Shown here: positions 49,560 to 62,297 of the stretch, piece after piece
How the letters are laid out: each line of letters opens with the position of its first letter
Position numbering within the stretch: position 1 is the first letter of the stretch
Source of the DNA: Stercorarius parasiticus
Taxonomy: Eukaryota > Chordata > Aves > Charadriiformes > Stercorariidae
NCBI GenBank assembly: GCA_013396915.1
Contig: VWZL01000317.1
Coordinates: forward strand, 41,425-105,424
Direction of reading: 5' to 3'
Length of the DNA: 64,000 nucleotides
Program-made: the position numbers and the translations under genes
The notes under the pieces: model-generated
Told to the model about the DNA's origin: nothing
The model's database searches: none
Seen by the model: the letters and a program-made list of their open reading frames with translations, nothing else

Positions 49560-50879
49560 CTGTGTCATTTTGAAGTGACTGAGTACTAAGCTTCTCAACT
49601 CAAGAAACACAATGCTGAAAGCTTGCGAAGAATATGTGTGCAAACGTCAAAAGCAGAAAAATATAGCTTTTGACTTAAACACTGCATCCTATTAAAGCTG
49701 TGTTTATATAGCACAACACAAATTAGCCACTCTTATCAGATATTAAACTATATTTGCCTGCTACTGAAATATTGTTCAATATTGACTGGAAGTTTTTAAT
49801 GAGCAGGATATCCTCTGCACTTGCTTCAATTAATGTAAACTTCCTTTCTGTTGCACTGTCTATGCATGTCACACTTATGTAGCCATGTGTGCCCTTTTCA
49901 TGTGGTTACATGGACTCTACACATTGACTCTACCAAGATTTTTTTTAAACAAGTGCTATGGCAAAGGATTATGGCATATGGGTCATTATCTCATCTAGTT
50001 CTTTAAATGCAGCTGTTAACCTCTACCTAGTTTAAGTATACAACTCAAGAAGAGGACCTTCTATAACTATTTAGAAAGAACTATTCAGGAAATGAAGCAA
50101 AACAGAGTATACCTCCTGAAAGCCATAAGACTTCATGGCTTTTCAGGCACAGAAGGAAAGGGGCAGAATACAACAACTAAATTAATGCTTGCATTATTTA
50201 TCTGAATGTCTCCTGATAACATAATTTCCTGATAAATGATCTCAGAGCAAGATGGGTAACTGCCCTTGAAAGAACTAAATACTGATATTCCATGAAGTTT
50301 GGGAATATGACCTAAAACTCTGAATTCAGTTTCCAGCTCTAACATGGAGTGTGTTATATCAAATCACTTAATCATAGTAAAGACATGCGCTATGGTAGCT
50401 AAACTGGTAAACTTGCTTCTCTTGCTCTGTCTTAGGCTGTGAGATCATAGCTTACAGTTTCTGCTGCATAACATGATTGCGCGGATTACAAAACTTGTGG
50501 GGCAGAGCAACAGGAGCTTCCTCTTCTGAGGAAGTTATCAGCACTTAGTTGCATTGGAGTGGGCACTTGAGTGGAGAAGGAAGGAAGTATTGCCATGGTG
50601 TAAAATTACGGTTAATGCTAAAGGCCGTTGCAATTCATAATCTGTCCTATGACTTGTCAAAGATTACCCTTGCTAGTTTAGGAGGAACAGCACAATGATT
50701 AGGAGAGAGAACAAATATTTAGAACTGAGTAACTTTACCTTGTGTCATAGCAATGTTACATTGCTATGTACAGTGTGATAGATAGCGGAGGGCAGTAGAT
50801 ATTGTGTCAAAGGTTTTACTGAGTAAAGGTAATCATCAGTGACAAGCTGAACAAGTGTGTGTTAGGTATTTGGACGGAG
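49560..50879. other. Intergenic, downstream of SLCO4C1
   Basis: AT-rich, unique-looking sequence with no gene or repeat recognised. Confidence 0.65.
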
Positions 50880-51838
50880 GATGAATTAAAAACTGACCAA
50901 ATGAATGGGCCAAAGGGTCAAAGCACAAAGTCCAGTTTGAGTCCAGTCACTAGTGCTGTACCACAGATCAATACTGGGGCCAGTCCATTTCAACCTCTTT
51001 GTTAACGACCTGAATGATGGCATAGGTTGTGCTCTGGAGGAGTGGCTGACAGAAGAGATGGTTTTGCTGCCACCCAGAGGGACCTGTACAAGATGGAGAA
51101 ATGGGCAAACAGGAACCTCATAAAGTGTAAAAACCTGCAGCCAGGGACAAATAACCCCATCCACCAGTAAAATGCAGGGGGCCACCCAGCTGGAAAGCAG
51201 CTCTTCAGAGAAGGTCCTTGGTTTCATGGTGGGCAAGCTGACCACAAGGCAGGAGTAAGCCCTGTCTGCAAAAAAGGCCAATAGCATCCTGGGCTGCATT
51301 AGGCAAAGCACTGCTAGCAGGTTTAGGGAGGTGAACCTTCCCTTCTAAGCCTTGGTGAGAACACGCCTGGAGTGCTGGGTTCAGGTCTGGGCTCTCCAGA
51401 ACAAGAGTGAGACAGATTTACTGGAGGGGGTGTGGTGCAGGGCTACAAAGGTGATAAAGGGACTGGAGTATCTTTCACACTGAGAGAGCTGGAGAAGCTT
51501 CTTCAGACAGGAGAAGAGAAGGCTCAGGGGGATCTGAGCCTTGAAGAGGGGGAAGCCAGACTGTTATTAATGTCCAACTGTCTGAACAAGAGGCAGTGGG
51601 CATGAACTGAAACACATGAAGTTCGTCTGAACACAAGAGTTATTTTTTTTTAACTATGAAAGTGATCAAGCATTGGAACAGGTTGCCTGAGGAGTTGTGG
51701 AATCACCATTCTTGGAGATGTTTAAAACCTGACATGATCCTGAATAATCTATTCTGGTTGACCTTCCTTGAGCAGGCGTGTTGGACTAGATGATCTCAAG
51801 TGGTCCCTTCCAGTGTAAATGGTTCTGTGTTTCTGTGA
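50880..51838 (+). mobile_element. CR1 LINE 3' half, diverged
   Basis: It begins inside ORF2 at the segment equivalent to 'gtcactagtgctgtacc...' and 'ggggccagtcca', which encodes the region after the RT active site, and continues through the C-terminal ORF2 region ('attggaacaggttgcctgag') to a tail 'ggttctgtgtttctgtgag'. Many stops and indels show it is old. The subfamily differs from the 10.4-kb copy. Confidence 0.85.
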
Positions 51839-52662
51839 GATGCTCCTCAGTGTGGCCTTTGTCCCATGCACCATATGATGTGTAACTTCTATAAGGATTC
51901 TTGCAAGGGAAGACCTGTCTGTTCTTGTGCAGTGTCCTTTGGCTTCTTTTTTGGGGTTTTGTTTCTGGCTTTTTTTAAAATTTTTTATTTTTTTTTTTAA
52001 TATCAGCTTGTATCTCACATTAAAAAACATTTAGCAACTAATACTGTGTGCATGTCTCACTGCGTGATATCAGTATGAGAATGCTAACACGACAGTCTTC
52101 TGTGATTTGTACATGCTCTGTGAACTACTGTTTAGAGTGCTTGGACTGCTAAATTCATGAACTCATGTCTTTGAGGTTGTATTAATTACCACAGATTTGA
52201 GGTTTAAGAAGAATCTCAAGTATTGTCCAAACTAAAGATGATTTAAAACTTTTTGAAAGTTGAATCTTCTAAGTAGGATGGTTATTTTTAGAAACAAATC
52301 CTAGTGCAAATGAGTCTGCCTGACTAAACATTGTAGTTGAGTACAAGTTTTCATTCATTTATGTGCCAGAAGTAAGCTTCTAAACCTAAGTATGTTGCCC
52401 TGCATGGCTAGTGCAAATAAAGTCTCCAAAAGTTTACTCGAGCCTCTGATTGCTAAATCTGTAGGATTCCAGGAGTCTTACAAGGGAGTGATGGTAATTA
52501 GCTGTTACAGTTGAGACTCAATTTCTCGTCTAAACTTTCTCTGTTGTTTTGTGTTCTTTTATCTCAAAATCAAGCATGCATTTCTCTGTTCTGCAGAGGA
52601 AGGATGATGATAAGGTAATCTGAAGCTCTGTTTGGAGAATGGAAGCTGGAGTCCCTGTTAAA
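51839..52662. other. Intergenic spacer
   Basis: AT-rich with a T-rich stretch at about 51940-52005. No gene recognised. Confidence 0.65.
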
Positions 52663-52667
52663 ATAAG
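52663..52667. repeat. Target-site duplication, left copy (ATAAG)
   Basis: Five bases directly abutting the TG end of the solo LTR, matched at 53399-53403. Confidence 0.88.
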
Positions 52668-53398
52668 TGTCATGGTTTTGGCTGGATTGGCCAATCAGAA
52701 TGACAGATGTCCTTCTCCCCCCTCCAAAGAGAGGAGAGGAAGAGATAAGGAGATTTACGAGTTTAGAAAAAGGACTAAACTACTTTAATGAAAATATTAT
52801 AAATGAGGAAATAAGAAATAATAAAATTTTTAAAAAAGTATACAATATATACAAAACTGTATCCAGCTCTCAGGATGACAATCGCATCACCAGCAGGCAC
52901 AGGGAAAGTCCCAGACTGTAGTCAGCAATGGACAGGAGCTGGATTCTGGATCTGGAGTCAGGAATGCTCAGATCAAGATCAAAGGCAGACAGACAGAATC
53001 CTCCTCGGACCTTGGCCATTGAAGAAAAGAGAGGTGACCTTTTGATCCCTCAGCTTTTATACTGAGCATGGCAGATGGGATGGAATACCCTGTTGGTCAG
53101 TTTTGGGTCACCTGTCCTGTCCGCTCCTCTCTGCAGGTGTGACACCTCTACGCTTCTCTGCTTCCGACCCTCCAATGGGGCAAAAAGCAAAGTGAGCTGA
53201 CCTTGGTTGTTACAGCAATAAGTATAAGCAAGAGCCTCTGTGTGTACCATTCCTTGGTACAATCAGGTCTTATCACTCTGAGAGGGAACAGTTTCTGAAC
53301 AACATGCTGTTAATTTCAGAGTTCAGTCAGAAGAGGCCCAGCCAAAAAGTAAGATTACAAAACAGAAAATGGGTTCTGTTTTACCTCGAACCAGGACA
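52668..53398 (-). mobile_element. Solo LTR of an endogenous retrovirus (ERVL-like)
   Basis: A 731-bp element bounded by TG...CA: the + strand begins tgtcatggttttggctgg and ends ccaggaca. It is flanked by a perfect 5-bp direct repeat ataag (52663-52667 and 53399-53403). Read on the minus strand it has a TATAAAA box (53055-53061) about 340 bases from its 5' end and an ATTAAA polyadenylation-type signal (52784-52789), matching U3-R-U5 order. No internal retroviral gene is present, so it is a solo LTR left by LTR-LTR recombination. The 5-bp duplication suggests an ERVL-type (class III) element, by general knowledge. Confidence 0.9.
53055..53061 (-). promoter_or_regulatory. TATA box of the solo LTR
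   Basis: TATAAAA on the minus strand, followed by a GATCAAAAGG...CTCTTTTC region typical of an LTR start site. Transcription would run leftwards, towards SLCO4C1 and antisense to it. Confidence 0.7.
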
Positions 53399-53403
53399 AT
53401 AAG
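53399..53403. repeat. Target-site duplication, right copy (ATAAG)
   Basis: Five bases directly abutting the CA end of the solo LTR, identical to 52663-52667. Confidence 0.88.
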
Positions 53404-56235
53404 CTATTTCTTTCTATTGGAGCACTTCTCGAAAGTGAATAGTTTAATGCCAAAATTCACTGCAATGGCAAGAGAACATTCTTTCTGGCTTCATGAATAA
53501 TGAGAAAGGGGAAAATCTGAATTTTATTTTGCATGTGTCTACCATACATGTTATTACTTAGAAGTGTAAAATATTTTGTATCTATACCTTGCTTGCAGAG
53601 TCTCTTTGCACACGATTCAAGGTATCTGAACAAAATGATCTGAAATGGGTTGGTTGTAAACAGAGCAGATCCAAGTATGTCTGCTGATACATTATGGACA
53701 TAAACATGAGCACCTTTGAAGTGCTGCAACTTGCTAGCTGCCTTTATATATTTGAAGTTCAGTTGCTGACAATTACTGAGGTGATGACAGTGGGTCTTGC
53801 GCTGCTTCCAGGTCTAAAACATGTTAAAGGTAGATCAGGTATAAACAAGTACAAGAAAATTGCTGAGAAAACATCTTTCAGGTCTGAAAGTCTTCAAAAG
53901 GGGTGTGGGTTGAGTAGTATTTCCATTTGGGAATGAATGAGTGTGAAATACTTCTATAATCTTTTGGTACAGTAGCAGAACATACAGTTGTGATTTAACG
54001 TGACTGGGGTGGGTTATTTTTAGTTTTTGTTTTTATTGATTATGTGAGTTTGTTGGGGTTTTTTGGGTCATGGTTTGGGGTTTTTTTGTGTTTTTTGGTT
54101 TTGGTTTTGGTTTTTGGGGTTTTTTGGGGGGGTTGGTTTTTTTTTTGCCAGTAGATGGCTCTGTTTCTGCTAACAAAAGTCAGATTTTTTTTTTTTAACA
54201 TTATGAACATTATGGATCTTTAGAACGCAGAGCAGAAAATATGCAGCTTTTGCAAAAATATTCTGTTAATGGAAATGCGGCTGGTGTCTTTTGTCTGCTT
54301 GATTTCTGGTTTTGCAGTGGCAGTGACTTTATTCTTTTGGTAAATACATGATTATTCCTGTTTATGATTTCTTTTCTTTTTATGACATGTCTTCGCAACA
54401 CTCTATGCAACTCTATTTTTGTATGGGTTCTTGTGTTTCTTTTTCCCCAGAGACAGAAATCTCCAGGCAACAATGTCCGTGTTAGATTAGAGAAGCTTTA
54501 CAAAAATACAGAGGGAGCCAATTAATCTTATATCTCAGTAATAAATGATGCAAAAAAGCTGGAATACATTATTGGTCTGCTGGTCCCATGGCAAATGTAC
54601 CCAGAAGAGTGAGCCTGCTGTACAGAGGAGTCTTATGAATATGGCCTGCCTACTCCTGTGTATGCATTTCAAAATCTGTGTAATGTGAGTGATGGTAAGT
54701 GGTTATAAAACACCCAGTCCTCTCCAGTCTACAGAATACCTCAGTAAATGCACCAAATGGAAGCCCCAGGGGCACATACATAGTTTTTTCTTATCATTAT
54801 TAATCTTTAAACATTCATAGTGAATAAGTGAATTTTTAGCATGAATTGGAGCTCTTGAGCAGAGGTGAAATATAAACCAGGAAAATAAATTGCAAGCTGA
54901 GTATGGAGATCGTCGTTCCCTCCAAATTATTTGGAAACTTCTAATGATGGCTGGGTGAACTTGAGACCTTGAGACTGCTTTGCCCCCAATATTTTGCTCT
55001 GAGATTGTCTTTAAAGGAGCAAAGTGAGTAAATATTTAACTTGTTTGGAAAGAAAAATAAAATAATGAAGTAGGTTCAGTTGGTTGGAAACCAGTGAAGG
55101 TTTTGCTATTTATTTAAAGGGAATCAGGGTGCTTAGACAAATTGCAAGATAATTGTTTAATATTTGATGCACTTACCATATATCCAGATGGAGGAAGCTG
55201 GTGTCACAAAATTGAAAGGATTTGGTAACCTATAAAACTTTAAGAAATGACTGAGCTATGACAGAAATGCAAGCTGGAGAGAGAAAATTAGTGCTTTTCA
55301 GAATGTTTTTTCCTACCTAGTCATCTTTAAAAAATTTCTCACTTGTCATGTTTTAATTGGCTTGATGCAGAGATTGGTTTCATAGATAAGGAAAAGCCTG
55401 CCAATTAATGCAAATCCACATCTCCACCTTTGCGCTTTGCTTTTCCCAGGCATCTGTTGCCATTCTTCTGAATGGCAAACTGTCAGGCTACAGATAATGG
55501 AGGCTCCAAAACACTCAAGTAATTACCTGCAATAAGTGAACTGAAGCACTTCCAGCAAGACATTGGCAAATAAACATACTAAAACAGCTATAACAGGAGA
55601 CATGAAATGAGCAACAGAGATGAGGGCTGAAAATGTGACACATGGAAGGAAATTCATACAGGAGATGAAGAAGATTACATTGCTATTGTATTTCATACTA
55701 GTGGAAGTGAATGACCTTCATTTGAAATGCTTTGTAAATCAGATATTTGTGCCTATGGGAACACAAGGCCATACAGTGGTTGATTGCATAGGGGCATAAC
55801 CTCCTGGAAACAAACGCTAGAAACAAATCAGGTACTGTGTGCACATTACAATAAGTGGTAGGATAGCTAGAAGAAAAAAAGATAACATTATAGGCAATTT
55901 AAAGAAGTTTAAAATTCTGATGCTGTAAAAATGATTTACCCTCTTGTAAGGCTGTGTCTTCCATGTGCATGTGCCAGTTTAATTTTTGTGATTTTTGCTT
56001 ACCAGGTAATATGCCCATGTTTCCTTTCCAGCTAGCTGGGTTTGATTTTTCAACAACATTCTCTTGAGCGTGGCTCTGCTTTTCTTTGGTTGCCCCATCA
56101 TTTGAAAGAACACTGCAATGAGGAATCTCTTTAACTTCACCTTCTAAGAACACAAGACAAATGTGACCTATTCTTGTCAGTTCCCTTCTTGCTCTATGTC
56201 CTTCCTTCTTTGGCTGTGAATCAATCTCAGCAAAA
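53404..56235. other. Intergenic spacer with G/T-rich tract
   Basis: Mostly AT-rich, without a recognised gene. It includes a strongly strand-biased T/G tract (54001-54150) described separately. Confidence 0.65.
54050..54148 (+). repeat. T/G-rich low-complexity tract with repeated G runs
   Basis: Almost only T and G on the + strand, with G runs of 3-7 (ggggtttttt, gggtc, ggggttttttt, ggggtttttt, ggggggg). Such spacing permits G-quadruplex formation. A cluster of ttttgg units sits at 54091-54117. Confidence 0.8.
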
Positions 56236-56822
56236 CCCTCAGCAAGTTTGCTGATGACGCCAAGCTGTGTGGCACGGTCAAGTTGCTGGAGGGAAGGGAT
56301 GCCATCCAGAGGGACCTTGACAGGAACCTCATGAAGTTCAACCAGGCCAAGTGCAACGTCCTGCACCTGGGTCATGGCAATCCCAGGCACAAATACAGGT
56401 TGGGCGAAGAATGGCTTGAGAGCAGCCCTGAGGAGAAGGACTTGGGGGTGCTGGTGGACGAGAAGCTCAACATGAGCAGGCAATGCGCACTTGCAGCCCA
56501 GAAAGCCAACTGCANGGGGAGGGACTCTTTATCAGGGAGTGTTATGATAGGACACGGGGTAATGGCCTCAAGTTGAGCGAGGGTAGATTTAGATTGGATA
56601 TCAGGAAGAAATTCTTTACTGTAAGGGTGATGAGACACTGGAACAGGTTGCCCAGGGAAGTCGTGGATGCCCCATCCCTGGAGGTGTTCAGGGCCAGGCT
56701 GGATGAGGCTTTGAGCAGCCTGGTCTAGTGGGAGGTGTCCCTGCCCATGGCAGGGGGGTCGGAACTACATCACCTTTAAGGTCCCTTCCAATTTGAACCA
56801 TTCTGCAATTCTGTGATTCTGT
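56236..56822 (+). mobile_element. CR1 LINE 3' end interrupted by an N
   Basis: It begins inside ORF2 (agtttgctgatgacgccaag) and includes the frame [20 protein letters not shown] (56298 onwards). It then reaches the single N at 56515 and resumes at GEGLFIRECYDRTRGNGLK, a point about 300 bases further along the element when compared with the 10.4-kb copy. It ends with the RHWNRLPREVVDAPSLEVF C-terminus and an attctgtgattctgta tail. High similarity to the 7.06-kb copy suggests a relatively young insertion. Confidence 0.92.
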
Positions 56823-59800
56823 ACCAAATTTGACAGGCACAGAAGACACCAATATGTGAAACTTCCAGAAAAGTTCATCGAACTTCATCAGAGAGGGTAG
56901 CTGGGTGCGGGTGCCATCCACTAAAGAGAGTTATAACTCAGCCATCTGCCTTTTTTTACAGCTAGAGGTCAGCCAGGTAGATCTGGAGGAGAAACTGCTA
57001 CTCACAGATGCCCAGTGAGGCTGCAGTGGGAAGTCTAGGAGCTGTGCTGAGGATGTAGAAGTCCACAGGAAAACAGGCTTAGTTGATCCAAGCTCATGGA
57101 TGAACTTCTTTCGAGTTGTAAACCCCTTTACTTTCCTTTCACTTAAATATAGTTTTTGTTTACTTTCTTGTGTGACCATATACCTCTCTGCTCTTGTGTT
57201 ACTCCGATTGTTTCCCCAGAAAAAAAGAATTTTAAGAACACTACAAAGAGCAACTTTATTCTTTCAAAATACTTGCTTAAGAAGTGGATAACAAAATTAA
57301 GTTTTCTGCTTCAAACTTGCAGTAACCAATACTGAGAGCAATCCAGGCAATTATTTTTATACTTAAAAAAGGTAACAAAAATTTCAGATTCACTTAATTT
57401 TGATTCAAACAGGGCTCTGACTTTATACAAGTACGATTTTTACCATTGCTTAGCACTTACTATTGAAGAACTGTGTCTTACACCCCCTGTTCACTGGAAT
57501 AGGTGGAAAAGGTCTTGCCTGATGTTTTGATCCTACCACTCTGTGTACAAATATTTACCTTCAGTCCCTTAAAATATCCATAGATTTCAAGCCGATCAGG
57601 TGCATAAATGTTTGCAAGGAAAGGGATATAAGCAACTCTGAGCTACTGAGGCAGTGGCTTCTACCATGAAATGGTTTTCTCATTGTGTTCATGCCTTCAG
57701 ACAAACATGATCTTATTTAAAACATGAAGCTCATAAGAAAGACAAAGATATTAAAAAAAATTGCAAAATCTGTTACTGATTAATTAATTAATGCCGTTGC
57801 TGTATAAGTAAGTCTTTCCTACTTTATGGTTCTTCCTGCATTTGTCAGTGGACTTATTGCAACCTTTTGGGGCTTCCCAAATACTTGAGCCTATGGAATG
57901 GAAATGGAAAGCCTACTGCAGAACCTTTTGGAGTTAGAATTTTTTTATCGCTATATTACAAAAAGCACTCTTTTGTTTTCTTACCTTCTTTATTAATAAG
58001 CTCAAGTATATTGGACATGTTTTGAATACTGAAGCTACAGTTCAGAGAATAGTTAAATAGATATTTTGTTTAGCTTTTTCTTTATTTTTCAAATATGAGG
58101 CTACGTATGTGAAGAGAACTAAAAAGTGCCTCAGCTTTGCTAAGTTCAAAAATTACCCACATCTAACGAAATAGCAAGAGTCAGGCATTAAGGCACTGAA
58201 GAGGACTAAGTGTCTTAGCCCAGGTAGTCTAAGATGCTACTCAGGAGTTTTTTGTACGTTGTTACTTGGTCTCCCATGCAAACTTTGAAGTGCTTTGCAC
58301 AGGTGCCAGTGAGCAGTCAAATTAACTGGAAGGATATTGACTAATACAATGGAAGTTTTGCAGTGTTATGTATCAGTCTGTTATTTTTCTTCATTTCAAG
58401 GCATGCAAACTGAAAGAAAAGTTGAGATTATGTGTGAAAAACAATGTTTTCTGGGATTTCCTGCATTACAATCAAACAACTCAGTGTTAAGTGGTCTGCT
58501 GGAGAAAAAACATGCTATCCAAACATGCTGTGAAATAAACCTTCAGAGTGCAACAGTAAAGTAGCATCAGACTAAGTAGGTAAGATTGGCAAGAATTCAG
58601 CCAATCAGTAGTAGATGCTAAGTATTTTGATTTTCTTTTTTTTCCCTTTGAACTTGTACCCTGTGCATGCTGTGCTAAAGACGTACTTGATTTAAAGTAA
58701 TTTTAAAGCTTTTGTAAGTCAATTCAGAACCATGCTGTTCTAAACGAATTACTATAATGGATGCGTTTGGGATGATACAGATGTGTGGAGTGCACAATGT
58801 TGTTAAATAACAGTTCCACTTACTAGCCTGAATGAGTTTTGCATTTCTTTGTATTTTTTTGCTATTCACAGTTGTGTGGTGTTTTTCTTTTCTGGTTTGT
58901 TTTTTTTTGGTTTTGGGTGGGTTTTTTGTGCTACAGTGCTTGTAGCAGCTAAGATGGCTGTTGCTGGAGGCAACATGTGTTAACTGAGAAAAAAACTTTG
59001 CTTTTTTCCCTTCCCCTTTTAATTAAAATAACAAACATAAAACTGCTTGGAACAGCATGGAGACTTCTAACTAAAATTTCTGTAAAACTCAAAAACCATA
59101 ATGAGCAGCTGCTATGAACACTGCCTGAAATATTTATGGGGATATCACTGCTGGGCCAGAAAGTGTATCATGTAATGGAATGGTTTGATGTGCATGTTGA
59201 AGTCCTTAAGCTACAGAGCAACAGTTTGTTGACAATAAAATGTGATGGAAATCGATGTTGACTGGATGGAATTTGATCCAGTAGAACATCTGTCCTGAAC
59301 ACTAGAAGTAAGACATAATTCTGTTAGCTATATAAAAAAGCTACATAAATAATGGAGACTTGGAAACACATAGGTGAGTTTTAGCACATTATTACTTAAT
59401 CAAAGTACTTAGTGGCCATGAAGATAAAAGATGTTCAAGAATAGAATATGAACCAATCAAGAGCTATATTCCCAGGTAATATGATTGAATAAACAGGGAA
59501 AAAGATCTATACACATTTCAGTTAGGTGTTTTTATATTTAACTAGCTTTGTGCTAGTGGTGTTTCCTACTCAGATAGAATATATTATTATATGCTGTTTG
59601 TTAATAAATATTTTTGTACCATAAAGCCCAATTTCAGGAGAAGCCTTAGAAAGAAGAGATGGAATTGCTGCAGGCAAAAATCTGGAAAAAGCTTGTGTGG
59701 ACACTCTGTATAGTACCTTACATATATATAATTACATATTAATGTGCCTTTTGGAACTTACTCTTCAATTTCAGTGTTTGGGGGAGCTTCGCATTTTGAC

Positions 59801-60850
59801 CATTGTCTTATGATGACATTTGATACTGAAATAAGTGCATTTCAACATGATATCCCTTGTGTACGTTATTGGCAATATTGAAGTTGGTATGGGCACAGTG
59901 ATTTAAGTTTGCCTCTTTCTGAAGAATTAACAAACTAAAGTAGACTGATGGCAGTGATCTAGTTAATTGTTCCATTTGTTGGTTTGCTTAGTTTTTTTAT
60001 ATATAGACAGTGTCTCCTAATACTGCAGTTTTTAAATCATCAGTAGAAGAGCTGACCTGCGCTCAATAGAGCTCAATGCTGTCGCTACATGCTCTGTGGG
60101 AAAAGCGTGAAATCTTCTTATACACACATTTATAAGACTGTCTTTTTTGAATAGATTCATACTTACTTAGCATGCTATTTAATTTGCCTGTGAACTTGGT
60201 AGCAGTTGGCATGGATTGCTTGGTGCATTTATTATATATTTTGTTGTTCTTCACTTTCATATTGAAATGAATAAAGCAGAAGGTGATGGTTACTAGTTTT
60301 ATCTTGTAACTTTTTCACATTATTTATGGCAAACCAAGTATTTTTCTTTCATTTCCTTTTTAAAATTTGATTTAGAAAGTAGCAATATCTAACACATTCT
60401 ATATGGAATTAGAAATGGAGAGCATTCATTACTTTTCAATGTAAGGACACAAAACCATTCGAAAGATGTGTGCATTAGATTTATTAGTATTTGCCTGAAA
60501 AATAATGTCCTTTTAGCATACTGCATAACATCACTTGTAGGTGGTAAAAGAACATTATTAGGAGACCAGTATATCACATATATTAACGTGAGCATATCTA
60601 GAAGGAGCTATGTGTTTCATAGTGGAGACCCTTCAGCAATTTTCTCCTCAGCAATCTAAAAAGTAAGGGCACTTAATATGATACCTGAACGGACTATCTA
60701 TATGTCCAACTGCAGTAAAATGTAGAGGTACCTGAGTTCCATTTTAAATACTGAAGGTAGAAGATCCTGCATGGACTAATTTATCCAACATTTCAGCTTT
60801 TACACTTGTTCAGGCAACTTTAGGTGAATAGAAGTCTTCAATGTAGACAT
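56823..60850. other. Intergenic spacer
   Basis: AT-rich sequence. A T/G-rich stretch lies at 58876-58930. No gene, RNA gene or transposon recognised. Confidence 0.65.
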
Positions 60851-62297
60851 CACAGAATCATAAAATCATAGAATGGTTTAGGTTGGAAGGAACGTTAATG
60901 GTCATCAGTTTCCCCACCATGGACAGGGACATGTTTCACTAAACCAGGCTGCTCAAAGCCTCATATGACCTGGCCTTCAACACTTCCAGGGATGAGGCAT
61001 CCACAACTTCTTTGGACAACCTGTTCCAGTGTCTCACCACACTCACAGTGAAAAATTTCTTACTAATATCTAATCTAAATCTACCCCTCTTTCAGTTTAA
61101 AACCATTATACCTCATCTATCACTACACTCCCGGATAAAGAGTCCCTTCCCATCCTTCTTGTAGGTCCCCTTCAGATACTGGAAGGCTGCTATGAGGTCT
61201 CCCCAGAGCCTTCTCTTCTCCGGGCTGAACAACCCCAACTCTCCCAGCCTGTCTTCATAGGAGAGGTGCTCCAGCCCTCTGATCATCTTTGTGGCCCTCC
61301 TCTGGACTCACACCAACAGATCCATGTCCTTCTTGTGCTGGGGGCCCCAGAGCCAGATGCAGTACTCCAGGTGGGGTCTCATGAGAGCAGAGTAGAGGGG
61401 TAGAATCACCTCCCTCGACCTGCTGGCCATGCTTCTTTTGATGCAGCCCAGGATGTGGTTGGCTTTCTGGGTTGTGAGCACACGTTGCCGGCTCACGTTG
61501 AGCTTCTCATCAACCGATACCCTCAAGTCCTTCTCCTCAGTTCTGCTCTCAATCCATTCTCTGCCCAGTCTGTATTTGCGCTTGGGGTTGCCCTGACCCA
61601 TGTGCAGGGCAGGACTTGGCCACTCACAGGGCCAGCTCTCAAGCCTGTCAAGGTCCCTCTGAATGGCATCCCTTCCCTCCAGTGTGTTGACTGCACCACA
61701 CANACCAATGCTGTAATGCCATTGTAGAAGGCCACCAAATTTGTCAGGCTCAATTTGCCCTTAATGATGCCATTTTGGCTGTCACCTATCACCTCCTTAT
61801 TTTCCATGTGCCTTAGCATAGTTTCCAGGAGGATCTGCTCCATGATCTTGCTGGACACAGAAGTGAGACTGACTGGCCTGTAGTTCCCCAGGCCTTCCTT
61901 TTGTCCCTTTTTAAAAATGGGGGTTATTTTTCCCCTTTTCCTGTCAGTGGGAACTTCACCAGACTGCCATGACTTCTCAAATATGATGCATAGTGGCTTG
62001 GCAACTTCATCTGCCAGGTTCCCTCAGGACCCGCAGATACACCTCATCAGGTCCTATGGACTTGTGCACCTTTAGATTCCTTAGGTGGTCTCAAACCTGC
62101 TCTTCTCCTACGATGGGTGGTTCCTCATTCTCCTAGTCCCTGCCTTTGCCTTCTGCAACTGGGGCAGTGTGACTAGAGAGCCCTTCCTGGTGAAGAGTGA
62201 GGCAAAAACGTCATTCAGTACCTCAGCCTTGTCCATATCCGGGGTAACCAAATTTCCTGTTTCCTCCTGAGAGGGCTCACATTTTCCATAGTCAGGG
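60851..62297 (-). mobile_element. CR1 LINE, ~1.45 kb, interrupted by an N
   Basis: On the minus strand it runs from the region upstream of RT (near 62297) through [20 protein letters not shown] and [13 protein letters not shown] (61858 to 61720), then an N at 61703. It continues at a downstream point ([16 protein letters not shown] region) to the ORF2 C-terminus and the tail seen on the + strand as cacagaatcataaaatcataga at 60851. About 270 bases of the equivalent 10.4-kb copy are absent at the N. Stops and frameshifts make it non-functional. Confidence 0.92.

Noticed and set aside
50886..51311. 141-codon minus-strand open frame
   Set aside because: Antisense to the degraded CR1 at 50.9-51.8 kb.
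55899..56483. 194-codon minus-strand open frame
   Set aside because: Its N-terminal part is antisense CR1 ORF2 and the rest is unique intergenic sequence with no recognised domain.
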